Notes under the pieces: model-generated
Seen by the model: only the letters and a program-made list of their open reading frames with translations
What the model was told of the DNA's origin: nothing
Databases searched by the model: none
Made by a program: the position numbers and the translations under genes
Assembly (NCBI RefSeq): GCF_029853675.1
Contig: NZ_CP122539.1
Location: forward strand, 1,047,001-1,111,000
Reading direction: 5' to 3'
DNA: 64,000 nucleotides
Source of the DNA: Tenacibaculum tangerinum
GTDB lineage: Bacteria > Bacteroidota > Bacteroidia > Flavobacteriales > Flavobacteriaceae
Part shown: positions 46,826 to 56,379 of the stretch, piece after piece
Numbering within the stretch: the first letter of the stretch is position 1
How the letters are laid out: each line of letters begins with the position of its first letter

Positions 46826-46898
46826 TAGAGCAGACCAGACTCGAACTGGTAACCCTATGCGTGGTAGGCATATGCTCTTCCAATTGAGCTACTACTCT
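46826..46898 (-). tRNA. tRNA-like RNA, anticodon position ACC, embedded in the RtcB operon
   Basis: Full cloverleaf: acceptor AGAGTAG / CTGCTCT (one G-U), D arm GCTC / GAGC with AATTGGAA loop, anticodon stem TATGC / GCATA with loop CTACCAC, five-nt variable loop GGGTT, T arm ACCAG / CTGGT with TTCGAGT. The anticodon would be ACC, which bacteria do not use for glycine; the discriminator is A73 and no CCA is encoded. The 5' end is nine nt after the SDR stop codon, so the RNA is cut from or acts within the operon mRNA. Confidence 0.85.
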
Positions 46899-46907
46899 AT
46901 TTTGTTT

Positions 46908-48269
46908 TTACCAGTTCTCTATTTTATAATTTTTTAGCAATGTTCCTGCTAATATAGGAGTTTCTTTGATTCCTTCAACAATGGGGTGTAAAATTCTTGC
47001 AGCACCATCTACAGAATCTAAAGGAGGTACATATGCCTTTTCAAATTGTTTTTCCCTCAAAGATTCTTTTGCCCCTGTCGATATCCAACCCACATCCACC
47101 GCATACATATAAATGCCATATTCAGTTGCGTATTGTTCGCCAGACGTTCTTGTCATCATGTTTAAAGCTGCTTTGGTCATATTAGTATGTGGATGAAATT
47201 TTGTTTTGTTATAATAACTGAAAATTCCTTCTGAAGAAGTTACATTAATAATGAACTGTTCCTTAAAACTAGATTCTTTAAATAGAGGTGTTAGCTCTTT
47301 TATTAAGAAATAAGGGGCTATTTGGTTAATAATGTTTACTTCTAAAAGTTCATACATAGATACTTCTTCTAAAGTTGAGTTCCAGCTAGTTTTAATTCGT
47401 TGATCAATTGGCTGTCCAAATCTGTTCATGGCAAACGATTGATATTCTTCATTCTTTTCTATCATGAGCCTCTCTTGCACTATCGGAGTGTGATTGGGAA
47501 CTAATTTTAAATCTGCTGATTCAGCTAACAATTTAGTTTCATTTTGTATCAAGGGTTGATAATACGAATCATTATACTTGATGGTTTGAGCCGCATTATT
47601 TATTAAAATATCTAAGGATGTATATTTTAATTTACAATAACTTATAAATTCTTCAACCGCTTTAAGGTTTTTTAAATCTAGCCCGTATATGGTTAACCGA
47701 TCTTTCCATTCTTTATAGTCTTTTTCTTTCTTTAACTGTTCTAAGGCCAGTGCAGGAAATCTAGTAGTTACTAACAAATTACCTTTATTTCTCAAAACTT
47801 TAAGAGCTGTTGCATAGCCTACCTTTACCCTACCTCCTGTAAGAATAACATTTCTTCCTTTTAAATTAACCGTACTAAACCTAAATCGATAGTTCTCTTC
47901 GGAACATTTAGGACACATTCTGTTATAAAAAAAATGTACTTTGGTGTAACTCTCATTACAAGAATAACAGTTCTTTGGAATTTTTAACTCTTGGTATTTA
48001 TGATTGAAATCAATACTTTCATCTGAAAATAGCGTTTTATTGTTTAGAGCATTCTTTGTGATTATGGAGGACTTTAATGTTTCTAAATCTTCTTCTCTCT
48101 TATTCTCATAAAGTTCTCGTGATTTCAGCTTTTTGGCTTTTTTATACACTTTAGTTATCAGCCCCGAAAATAACTGATTGTTTGGGTTGTTATAGGGATT
48201 CTCTTTTAAAGCCTTTAAAACCTTTATACAATGTTCCCATTCTTCTTTTGTAAAATCATATGCCTCCAT
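46908..48269 (-). CDS. Zn-ribbon SDR-fold protein with degenerate dehydrogenase motifs
   Basis: 453 residues. N-terminal ~100 residues are charged, then a four-Cys zinc ribbon (CYSC near 101, CPKC near 118), then an SDR Rossmann domain. The nucleotide motif TGxxxGxG is TGGRVKVG (middle Gly is Lys), NNAG is NNAAQ, and the catalytic YxxxK is TNMTK, so Tyr is Thr while the Ser (VTSSEG) and Lys remain. It may bind NAD or RNA without normal redox activity (inference). I recall the RVKIGY-type SDRs as a distinct conserved family. Its stop is nine nt before the first tRNA-like RNA. Confidence 0.8.
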   Translation of the reverse strand: MEAYDFTKEEWEHCIKVLKALKENPYNNPNNQLFSGLITKVYKKAKKLKSRELYENKREEDLETLKSSIITKNALNNKTLFSDESIDFNHKYQELKIPKNCYSCNESYTKVHFFYNRMCPKCSEENYRFRFSTVNLKGRNVILTGGRVKVGYATALKVLRNKGNLLVTTRFPALALEQLKKEKDYKEWKDRLTIYGLDLKNLKAVEEFISYCKLKYTSLDILINNAAQTIKYNDSYYQPLIQNETKLLAESADLKLVPNHTPIVQERLMIEKNEEYQSFAMNRFGQPIDQRIKTSWNSTLEEVSMYELLEVNIINQIAPYFLIKELTPLFKESSFKEQFIINVTSSEGIFSYYNKTKFHPHTNMTKAALNMMTRTSGEQYATEYGIYMYAVDVGWISTGAKESLREKQFEKAYVPPLDSVDGAARILHPIVEGIKETPILAGTLLKNYKIENW

Positions 48270-48310
48270 AGGGTAATCAATTTATTTTTACGTTTCTATT
48301 TTTTTGAATT

Positions 48311-48976
48311 TTAAAACGGCTCTACGAAACCAATAAAATCAAAATTTTTCATTTTCCATCGAATACCATGACCAGACGGAATTCTAATTTCATAAACAAG
48401 CTCATGTTGAAAGTGGCAATAAACATTCCACCATGTTTTATTTTTAAAAATGTAATTCAATATTTCTCTGACTTTTTCTTCCTTTTCTTTTGGTTTTCCT
48501 TTCACTATTCCCCAGAAGTTCTGAGTGGATCTCTCTGAATGTTTTTCTAAGGCTCTTGCTGCTTTACTAATTTGTGTATTGTATGATTGAAAACTCGCTA
48601 TTAACAAATCGCTATCTAGCGGTGGAATTGCTTCTTCGCTTCTAGCACTCGCTGAAGTTAAACGTTGTCCTAGCACAACTAAAAAATCTTCAATCTTCGT
48701 TTTGTCGAATTTATGATGACTATTACACAATTCTTCCTCTTCTAGCATGAATAAAAACTTTCTATAAGTCTTATTTCTATCGACTTTTACTTCTTCTTCA
48801 AAGTTTGGTAAAGTGTATTTATTTAAAACTGTTTCATTCAAATGATATTCATATAAATTTTTGGTAAACTTTTTTAAATGTTCATTTTTACATTTTACTA
48901 AATAATGTTCGCTTTTACCTTTATTTAATTCTTCTCTAATAAACAATAGCTTGCTATATAACTCTTCTTTTTTCAT
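48311..48976 (-). CDS. Unknown cytoplasmic protein of the RtcB operon, C-terminal GHGxRW motif
   Basis: 221 residues, no signal or membrane segment. The first two thirds are helical and charged; the C-terminus has beta strands with HFQHELVYEIRIPSGHG, then IRWKMKNFDFIGFVEPF. The GHGIRW...F.GF.EP pattern looks like a conserved functional site. I do not know its function. Forty-one-base gaps on each side place it in the rtcB operon. Confidence 0.6.
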   Translation of the reverse strand: MKKEELYSKLLFIREELNKGKSEHYLVKCKNEHLKKFTKNLYEYHLNETVLNKYTLPNFEEEVKVDRNKTYRKFLFMLEEEELCNSHHKFDKTKIEDFLVVLGQRLTSASARSEEAIPPLDSDLLIASFQSYNTQISKAARALEKHSERSTQNFWGIVKGKPKEKEEKVREILNYIFKNKTWWNVYCHFQHELVYEIRIPSGHGIRWKMKNFDFIGFVEPF

Positions 48977-49017
48977 TTTTTTACAAAGTATTTTTTATAA
49001 ATAAACCAAACTGAAAA

Positions 49018-49719
49018 TTAAGAAGTTACTACAAACTCATAATCATCAGGCATTAATTCTTTCATTAAATTAAACCAGCTCTCTACCCTATCTAAAATCC
49101 ATGCATCTGACGTTATGGCTACCAAGTTACTCTTAGCAATTAACTTATCGGGGTTGTTTTCTAAAATAACCTCCCAATTATAGCCATACTCTTTAGCTAT
49201 TAAAAGTAATTTGGCTTTCATTCTTCCACTATTCGAAACAGGTTTGTCAAATATCCATATTATTTTTTCAGAGTTATGATTCTTGAAAAAATCTCCAATT
49301 AAAGATATTGCTTCTTCGGTTTGATTAACACTTTTATACGTTCCATGTAATGAGGATAAATCTCTAATAGCACCATCTTTTCCTTCAAATAAATACGCAT
49401 TTGATAGCATACTTTCTAACAGTATAATTTGATTAAAACCATCTACAATTATTTCTTTGCCAGATAGACTTTCTTTTAATAACGCCTTTTCTTTTCTTCT
49501 TATAACTGCTGTTTTGGCAGCAGACATTCCTTTTATAGCTTGTTGTTGACGCTTATTTAATTTATGGCGATTTCCAACCAACTCACAAGAAGAAGATTCT
49601 CCATAACCGCGTTCCAATAAAAAAGACATATCGAAGACTGCCTCTTTAATTTTATCCTGCATAAAGTTTTTTCCAAATAAATAACTGTCTCTTCCTTCTT
49701 TTCCTCTGTTTTTAGGCAT
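49018..49719 (-). CDS. DUF434/DUF5616 PIN-like protein of the RtcB operon
   Basis: 233 residues. The N-terminal ~90 (LLERGYGESSSCELVGNRHKLNKRQQQAI) match DUF434; the rest fits the DUF5616 PIN-like domain, with the acidic positions in IIVDGFNQIILLE, KDGAIRDLSSLHGTYK, IWIFDKPVSNSGRMKAKLL and ITSDAWILD. PIN-like folds are metal-dependent RNases, so it may trim RNA ends before sealing by RtcB (inference). Seventeen bp after rtcB. Confidence 0.8.
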   Translation of the reverse strand: MPKNRGKEGRDSYLFGKNFMQDKIKEAVFDMSFLLERGYGESSSCELVGNRHKLNKRQQQAIKGMSAAKTAVIRRKEKALLKESLSGKEIIVDGFNQIILLESMLSNAYLFEGKDGAIRDLSSLHGTYKSVNQTEEAISLIGDFFKNHNSEKIIWIFDKPVSNSGRMKAKLLLIAKEYGYNWEVILENNPDKLIAKSNLVAITSDAWILDRVESWFNLMKELMPDDYEFVVTS

Positions 49720-49736
49720 TTGTATCCTTTTTTAAT

Positions 49737-51185
<1,449 letters not shown>

Positions 51186-51214
51186 TTAATTACAATGCAA
51201 ATGTGCTGTAGTAT

Positions 51215-51233
51215 TACGCAATGTTTTTGCGTA
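51215..51233. promoter_or_regulatory. Inverted repeat TACGCAA-N5-TTGCGTA between rtcB and the WYL gene
   Basis: Perfect 7-bp arms, centre TGTTT, 62 bp before the rtcB ATG and 45 bp before the WYL ATG. The likely operator of the WYL regulator for both promoters. Confidence 0.65.
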
Positions 51234-51278
51234 GTTTAATTTATTTTCTATTTTTATGAAAATAATTCAATAAATATA

Positions 51279-52277
51279 ATGGCTTCTAATAAAAATGCAC
51301 TTATTCGCTATAAAACCATTGATTTGTGTTTACGCAATACCATGCGAAAATGGACTTTACAGGATTTGATTGATGCTTGTTCTGATGCCTTGTATGAATA
51401 CGAAGGAAAAGATGTGTATGTAAGTAAACGAACTGTTCAACTAGATATTCAAATGATGCGTAGTGATAAATTGGGGTACAATGCACCTATAGAAGTATAT
51501 CAACGTAAATATTATCACTATACTGAAGAGGGATATTCGATTATGAATATACCTGTAACTGAAAATGATGTTCGGGTAATGAATGATGCCATACAAGTAC
51601 TACGGCAGTTTAAAGACTTTTCTCTTTTTAAAGAAATGGACGGTGTTTTACAGCGTTTGGAAGATTCTGTATATTCTAAGCAAAAAAACAAAAGAGCTAT
51701 TATACATTTAGATAAAAATGAACAACTAAAAGGATTACATTTTATTGATTCTTTGTATAACGCTATTCAGAAAAAGCAAGTTCTTGAAATCACCTATAAA
51801 TCTTTTAAAGCTCGAAAAGAAAGTCTTTTAATTGTACACCCTCAATTATTAAAAGAATTTAATAACCGATGGTTTTTAATTGTCTATCATAAAACAGAGT
51901 TTATGAATTTGGCTCTAGATAGAATTGTTACCATTAAAGAAAAAACTGAATTTAATTATGTAGATAAAAATATAAATGGAGACGAGTACTTTAAAAATGT
52001 AATTGGGGTTACCGTATCAAACTCACGAGTTAGAAAAGTAGAATTTTGGATAGAAAAAAGATTGGCTCCTTATGTAATTACTAAACCTTTCCACCATACG
52101 CAACGCCTTATTAGGGAAACGGACAATTGGATAGTTTTTCATATTTTAGTTCAAATTAATTTTGAATTAGAACGTTTATTGCTCAGCTATGGGAATTCTA
52201 TAAAAGTAACCAAACCTCTGAGCTTACAAAATAGAATTAAAAATCAACTAAAAGAAGCTTATGATTCTTACCTTTAA
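51279..52277 (+). CDS. WYL-domain transcriptional regulator
   Basis: 332 residues: winged HTH (~1-75, KWTLQDLIDACSDALYEYEGKD then VSKRTVQLDIQMMRSD), a linker, the WYL domain (~155-235, VLEITYKSFKARKESLLIVHPQLLKEFNNRWFLIVYH and LALDRIVTIKE) and the WCX extension. WYL domains sense nucleic acids or nucleotides in DNA-damage and phage-defence regulators. It is divergent from rtcB and is the obvious controller of the repair operon, perhaps sensing broken RNA or a tRNA-like RNA (inference). Confidence 0.92.
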   Translation: MASNKNALIRYKTIDLCLRNTMRKWTLQDLIDACSDALYEYEGKDVYVSKRTVQLDIQMMRSDKLGYNAPIEVYQRKYYHYTEEGYSIMNIPVTENDVRVMNDAIQVLRQFKDFSLFKEMDGVLQRLEDSVYSKQKNKRAIIHLDKNEQLKGLHFIDSLYNAIQKKQVLEITYKSFKARKESLLIVHPQLLKEFNNRWFLIVYHKTEFMNLALDRIVTIKEKTEFNYVDKNINGDEYFKNVIGVTVSNSRVRKVEFWIEKRLAPYVITKPFHHTQRLIRETDNWIVFHILVQINFELERLLLSYGNSIKVTKPLSLQNRIKNQLKEAYDSYL

Positions 52278-52334
52278 AGGTATTTAACTCCTTAATTTTA
52301 ACCAAAACATGACTCTTTTCTAGAGTTATTTAAA

Positions 52335-52499
52335 TTAGATTCCACAATAAAAAGGATACCATTCATGCCCTTTAGGAATGCATGTAGGACCTTTGCAACA
52401 TCCAGTGCACTGGTCGGTACATAATGGTAAGCCTCCATGAATAGAGCGTTGTGCTACTTTGCTCAACGCTTTGCCAAAATTTGAAATTCTTTTTATCAT
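52335..52499 (-). CDS. Double-glycine leader peptide 1, six-Cys core
   Basis: 54 residues, MIKRISNFGKALSKVAQRS then IHGG: a class II bacteriocin-type leader with cleavage expected after Gly23. The core of 31 residues has six Cys (27, 31, 34, 35, 40, 52), suited to disulfides or thioethers. The leader is close to that of peptide 2 (I.N.G..LSK..Q.S.HGG). The sequence just before the ATG (TAAAATTTATT) is shared with peptide 2. No processing or export gene is nearby. Confidence 0.8.
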   Translation of the reverse strand: MIKRISNFGKALSKVAQRSIHGGLPLCTDQCTGCCKGPTCIPKGHEWYPFYCGI

Positions 52500-52546
52500 A
52501 CTAATAAATTTTAGGGTTTGTAAATGCTTATTGAATATTTCTTAAT

Positions 52547-52583
52547 AAAAAAAGAGGCTGTTTTACCTTTTATACAGCCTCTT
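52547..52583 (-). terminator. Terminator after peptide 2
   Basis: Perfect 10-bp stem AAGAGGCTGT / ACAGCCTCTT (12-nt loop) with a T-run on the minus strand, 25 bp after the peptide 2 stop. So peptide 1 needs its own promoter or read-through. Confidence 0.9.
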
Positions 52584-52607
52584 AAGATACTTTAATAAGT
52601 TATCTAT

Positions 52608-52766
52608 TTAGACTCTGTTACAAGCCAGTGTAGAGCATCGTCCAAAAAAGTTTCTACATTGTCCGAATGGGCAATCTGGGTCTCCTAAAATTATATCTCC
52701 CCCGTGTACCGATTTTTGTTCTGTTTTACTTAGTATAGAACCAATGTTGTGAATATTTTTTACCAT
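52608..52766 (-). CDS. Double-glycine leader peptide 2, four-Cys core
   Basis: 52 residues, MVKNIHNIGSILSKTEQKS then VHGG, cleavage expected after Gly23. The 29-residue core has Cys at 32, 37, 44 and 49 and ends LACNRV. A clear paralogue of peptide 1 in the leader but not in the core, the usual pattern for bacteriocin or signalling-peptide families. Confidence 0.8.
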   Translation of the reverse strand: MVKNIHNIGSILSKTEQKSVHGGDIILGDPDCPFGQCRNFFGRCSTLACNRV

Positions 52767-52800
52767 AAGAATAAATTTTAATTTAATAAGTTTTTAAATA

Positions 52801-52977
52801 TTAACAGATATAATATCCAGTTGACGGTTGATAACAACACACTCTTCTTCCATTTTGATAAATAAAAGAGCCGTCGCCTCCACATTCTTCAATAAATTTA
52901 CCACCTCCATTAATCTTTTGTAAGGTTGTTTTTGGCAATTCTTGTGCTCCATTTACATTTAATACTACTTTTTTCAT
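52801..52977 (-). CDS. Double-glycine leader peptide 3, four-Cys core
   Basis: 58 residues, MKKVVLNVNGAQELPKTTLQ then KINGGG. The leader is of a different subtype from peptides 1 and 2 and resembles the GG-type natural-product precursors of Bacteroidota. The core (after Gly25) has Cys at 32, 47, 48 and 58 and several Tyr. First of the three in transcription order. Confidence 0.75.
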   Translation of the reverse strand: MKKVVLNVNGAQELPKTTLQKINGGGKFIEECGGDGSFIYQNGRRVCCYQPSTGYYIC

Positions 52978-53088
52978 CTTTAAAGTTTTTAAATTAATTG
53001 TTATTTGTTTTTAACGTACCCAAAATAGTTTAAAACAAACACTTAACTAACTTAAAAACCATAATTTAAGTAAGGAAAAACCGTAATT

Positions 53089-53961
53089 TTAATCTTCTAA
53101 GTATCCAAACTTTCCTGTGTTAAAATCTTGAAAAGCCTCGATTAATTCTTGTCGAGTATTCATAACGAACGGACCGTGTGCTGCAATGGGTTCATTTAAA
53201 GGCTTACCACTTAATACGAGAATTACCGCATCTTCTAAGGCTTCTAGAGTAAAAGTAGCTCCATCATTTTTAAACAAAGCAAAGCAATCTTGTAAAACAT
53301 TATTTGATTCATTCACATTCACACCACCTTCAACGGCTAAAATGGCGGTAGTATAGTTTTCTGGAAAGGTTAACTGGGTTTTGGCTCCTTTTTTTAACCT
53401 TACATTAAACATATTAATAGGCGAAAATGTTAAAGCGGGTCCTTTATTTCCTTGGTATTCTCCTGCAATCACTTCTACTTCTCCTCCCCCGTCTTGTAAT
53501 GGTACTTTAGTTATTTCAGTATTAGGTATTGCTTGATATCTAGGCGAATTCATTTTATCTTTTGCAGGAAGGTTCACCCACAATTGCACCATTTGAAACT
53601 CCCCTCCTGTTTTACTCCATTCCGTTTCGTGAAATTCTTTATGCAATACACCCGATGCTGCTGTCATCCATTGTACGTCTCCTTCTCCTATAACTCCACC
53701 ACCACCTGCACTATCACCGTGCTCTATACGACCTTTATAAGCTATGGTAACGGTTTCAAAACCTCTGTGTGGATGTACACCCACTCCTTTTGGTTTGTCG
53801 GTAGGAGGAAAATTATATTTAGAATTGTAATCTAACATAATAAATGGGTCCATTCGTTGCATAGTAGATGCTCCGGGTATAAAATTGTGTACTCTAAATC
53901 CGTCTCCTACAAAATGTGGATTTCCTGGTTTTACTATTTTTTCTATACTTCTTGTTTTCAT
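53089..53961 (-). CDS. Pirin-family protein
   Basis: 290 residues, a bicupin. The N-terminal metal site is in GVGVHPHRGFETVTIAYKGRIEHGDS, with the glutamate in WMTAASGVLHKEFHE. Bacterial pirins include quercetin dioxygenases and regulators of central metabolism; no specific role can be set here. It is followed upstream by a small unknown gene and a Crp-type regulator on the same strand. Confidence 0.92.
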   Translation of the reverse strand: MKTRSIEKIVKPGNPHFVGDGFRVHNFIPGASTMQRMDPFIMLDYNSKYNFPPTDKPKGVGVHPHRGFETVTIAYKGRIEHGDSAGGGGVIGEGDVQWMTAASGVLHKEFHETEWSKTGGEFQMVQLWVNLPAKDKMNSPRYQAIPNTEITKVPLQDGGGEVEVIAGEYQGNKGPALTFSPINMFNVRLKKGAKTQLTFPENYTTAILAVEGGVNVNESNNVLQDCFALFKNDGATFTLEALEDAVILVLSGKPLNEPIAAHGPFVMNTRQELIEAFQDFNTGKFGYLED

Positions 53962-53982
53962 TGTTACTTCTTTTTTGATTTC

Positions 53983-54324
53983 TTATAAACTATTGGCTAA
54001 CTCTATCTCAAATGAATTGTCGAGATAACTGCGTTGTAATAACGGTTTGTGTTTAGACCAATATCCATTTTTAACACTTTCAGAAAGTTTAGACTCATTG
54101 GCAAACTCTACTATGGTAACATCTGGAAATAGCAGGGTACCAATTTTCTGTAATTTATTTTTATCTATTTCATTTGTTTCTTTTGAAATAGCTACGACAC
54201 TATATGTCTGCTCATATAATTTTTCAATGGCAGTTTCTATAGTAACAACTGTTGAAACCTGCCAATTTAAAATTTTAGGCACTGCGCTACTTTTAGTTAC
54301 AACTAATGTTTTTAAATGTTTCAT
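53983..54324 (-). CDS. Small unknown protein upstream of pirin
   Basis: 113 residues, alternating strands and helices (KHLKTLVVTKSSAVPKILNW, YSVVAISKETNEIDKNKLQKIGTLLFPDVTIVEF) that suggest a Rossmann-like or receiver-like fold. No catalytic motif. Twenty-one bp before pirin, so probably co-transcribed. Family not recognised. Confidence 0.6.
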   Translation of the reverse strand: MKHLKTLVVTKSSAVPKILNWQVSTVVTIETAIEKLYEQTYSVVAISKETNEIDKNKLQKIGTLLFPDVTIVEFANESKLSESVKNGYWSKHKPLLQRSYLDNSFEIELANSL

Positions 54325-54445
54325 GATAGTTTCCTTTCTTTGATTGCTACAAAATTACGACAACAAAAAAAGCTGTGCATTGACCTATGGTAAGAACGAT
54401 TTGCTATTACTCAACCATCGTAAGTAAACAATTATAACTCGTACA

Positions 54446-55045
54446 TTAATTATTGGGTTTGAAGTTTTCTGCAGCTAAAGCTTTGCGAACTCGGCTTAAG
54501 CTTTCGGGTGTAATTCCTAGGTAAGAGGCTATCATCCACTGTGGAACGCGCAACATGATATCTGGGTACATACTCACAAAATCTAAATAACGATTTTTTG
54601 CTGAAGCACCGAGCAACTGACTAATGCGTTTGTAAAGTTGACGAATATGATTTTGCAATAATTGTTCGTTATTTTTTCTAAAATCAGTATTTATTTTTGA
54701 TACTTGATTGATGAAGTTCTCATCTAACATCACTACAAGTGTATCTTCTACTCCATCAATATAATAAGTAGAAGGTTCTTTAAAATACAGACTTCCTCGA
54801 TCACTTACTATCCAATTTTCGGTAGCAAACTGCAAAATATTTTCTTTTCCTTCTTCATTTAAAGCATAGAAGCGCAACAATCCTTTTTCTACAAAAAAGA
54901 AATGCGAACACACCTCTCCTTGCTTTAATAAAAAATTGTTTTTAGGTATCTTTTTTACACGGATAAACGGTTGTATTTGAAGATAATCGCTTTCAGACAG
55001 TCCACCTTTTTCTATTAGGTGTTTTTTTAAATTGGGCAGCTCCAT
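54446..55045 (-). CDS. Crp/Fnr-family transcriptional regulator
   Basis: 199 residues: cyclic-nucleotide-binding-type beta barrel (~25-120, FLLKQGEVCSHFFFVEKGLLRFYALNEEGKENILQF) and a C-terminal HTH (VPQWMIASYLGITPESLSRVRKAL). No Fnr-type iron-sulfur cysteines at the N-terminus. Probably regulates the pirin gene pair downstream (position only). Confidence 0.92.
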   Translation of the reverse strand: MELPNLKKHLIEKGGLSESDYLQIQPFIRVKKIPKNNFLLKQGEVCSHFFFVEKGLLRFYALNEEGKENILQFATENWIVSDRGSLYFKEPSTYYIDGVEDTLVVMLDENFINQVSKINTDFRKNNEQLLQNHIRQLYKRISQLLGASAKNRYLDFVSMYPDIMLRVPQWMIASYLGITPESLSRVRKALAAENFKPNN

Positions 55046-55090
55046 ATAGTGTGTTAAACATTTGTAAAATACAATATTCTACACGGTATT

Positions 55091-55645
55091 TTACTTTTCT
55101 TCCGATGTTTTTATGACTTTTCCTCGATATCGAATTGAGTTTTTTTGCGAACTATTTATGTAAATTGTACTTGATAAACTAGGAAATACCTGTACTAAAA
55201 CAGTATAAGCTTCAGTCGGTGTGTTTTTATCGCTTATTCTAAATCGAATTCTATAACTATTTTCTTTCCCCTCAGATATGGTTAATTCTTCAGGAATTCC
55301 CTCAAATTCGATGCCTGTATTACGACCTCCATACGAGCCTCCCATATGGCGCTCACCAAAATACGGCAAATAGGCAGCAACGGTATCTTTTTTCATTTTA
55401 AAAAAATTACTGTTCCCTACTAGATTGATGCTTCCTGCATTACTCCCAACAGGTAACATCCCTGCATTGGCTATTTGCATTATTGCATTGGTAACTTGGG
55501 GTTCTGCCCATTCTGAGTCTATGGTGAAAGATTTGCTTTTAATAAGCGTATCTAAATAATTTATTTCTGCCTGCGTTACTTTTTTTGAAGCGGCACAGCC
55601 AAATAAGATAAAAACTACACTAATTAAAATAACATATCTTTTCAT
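55091..55645 (-). CDS. DUF4251 lipoprotein
   Basis: 184 residues with a lipoprotein signal (VFILFGCAASKK, lipidated Cys17). The body matches the DUF4251 family: INLVGNSNFFKMKKDTVAAYLPYFGERHMGGSYGG. Outer-membrane or periplasmic location is likely; function unknown. Stands alone between Crp and the acyltransferase. Confidence 0.82.
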   Translation of the reverse strand: MKRYVILISVVFILFGCAASKKVTQAEINYLDTLIKSKSFTIDSEWAEPQVTNAIMQIANAGMLPVGSNAGSINLVGNSNFFKMKKDTVAAYLPYFGERHMGGSYGGRNTGIEFEGIPEELTISEGKENSYRIRFRISDKNTPTEAYTVLVQVFPSLSSTIYINSSQKNSIRYRGKVIKTSEEK

Positions 55646-55707
55646 TTTGTACCTTTTTTATGTACGACAAGTTACTGAAATCAAGTGAAAGTTTCAAGAA
55701 AACAACG

Positions 55708-56274
55708 CTATTTAACACTTGTTTTACTCTTTTCTGGCACAGAAAACAGCTCAGGTTTTGCTCCTTGAATATCTCTGTAAAAATCATAAAAATGATTCAT
55801 ATCGGCATTCATGTCTTCCGTTAAATAATACGGAGGTGCTATTATAATTCGTTTATTTTTAAAATCAAAGGCAAACATTACCACAGGCACATTCGCTCCT
55901 TTAGCGATGTAGTAAAACCCTGTTTTCCATTCAGTCACTTTGTCACGAGTTCCTTCAGGTGATAATGCCAAACGAAATTCATCGTGTTCATTAAAAAGTG
56001 CTACAATTGCATCGACCTTATTAGAACTTTTACTTCTATCTACTGGTGCACCTCCTAAGGCTTTAAAAAGAAATCCAAAAGGTGGTTTAAACAACGAGGC
56101 TTTTCCTATAAAATTGATTTTTACACCAATCGTATTTCTGGCTAAAATAGCAATCGGAAAATCTTTCCAGCTTGTATGCGGTGCGCCTATAACCACATAC
56201 TTTTTTAATTCTTTAGGGAAATCTCCAACAATCTTCCAGCCTAAAATTTTTTGAAATATAAATTTAGATATCAT
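55708..56274 (-). CDS. PlsC-type 1-acyl-sn-glycerol-3-phosphate acyltransferase family protein
   Basis: 188 residues. The acyltransferase HX4D motif is HTSWKD near residue 34, followed by the phosphate-binding segment LSPEGTRDKV near 105 and VPVVMFAFDF. Short, without the N-terminal membrane helices of PlsC, so it may act on another lipid acceptor. Confidence 0.85.
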   Translation of the reverse strand: MISKFIFQKILGWKIVGDFPKELKKYVVIGAPHTSWKDFPIAILARNTIGVKINFIGKASLFKPPFGFLFKALGGAPVDRSKSSNKVDAIVALFNEHDEFRLALSPEGTRDKVTEWKTGFYYIAKGANVPVVMFAFDFKNKRIIIAPPYYLTEDMNADMNHFYDFYRDIQGAKPELFSVPEKSKTSVK

Positions 56275-56343
56275 TTACTAGGTATAAAGGTCAATGATAC
56301 GGTTTTCCTTATAAAAAACAAATAAATTTAACCTATCTTGTCC

Positions 56344-56351
56344 TATATTTG
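56344..56351 (+). promoter_or_regulatory. Candidate -7 box of rmuC
   Basis: TATATTTG, 28 bp before the rmuC ATG at 56380. The -33 match is poor. Its position argues against the upstream in-frame start at 56338. Confidence 0.4.
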
Positions 56352-56379
56352 TTTCCCTAATAAATTTTTGTTAATTCTA

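Noticed and set aside
46740..46898. Ordinary tRNA-Gly genes used by an integrated element
   Set aside because: Wrong discriminator bases, ACC anticodon, extended acceptor stems and position between tightly packed ORFs do not fit; no integrase is nearby.
53533..53835. 100-codon plus-strand frame inside the pirin gene
   Set aside because: Shadow of the conserved minus-strand pirin gene.
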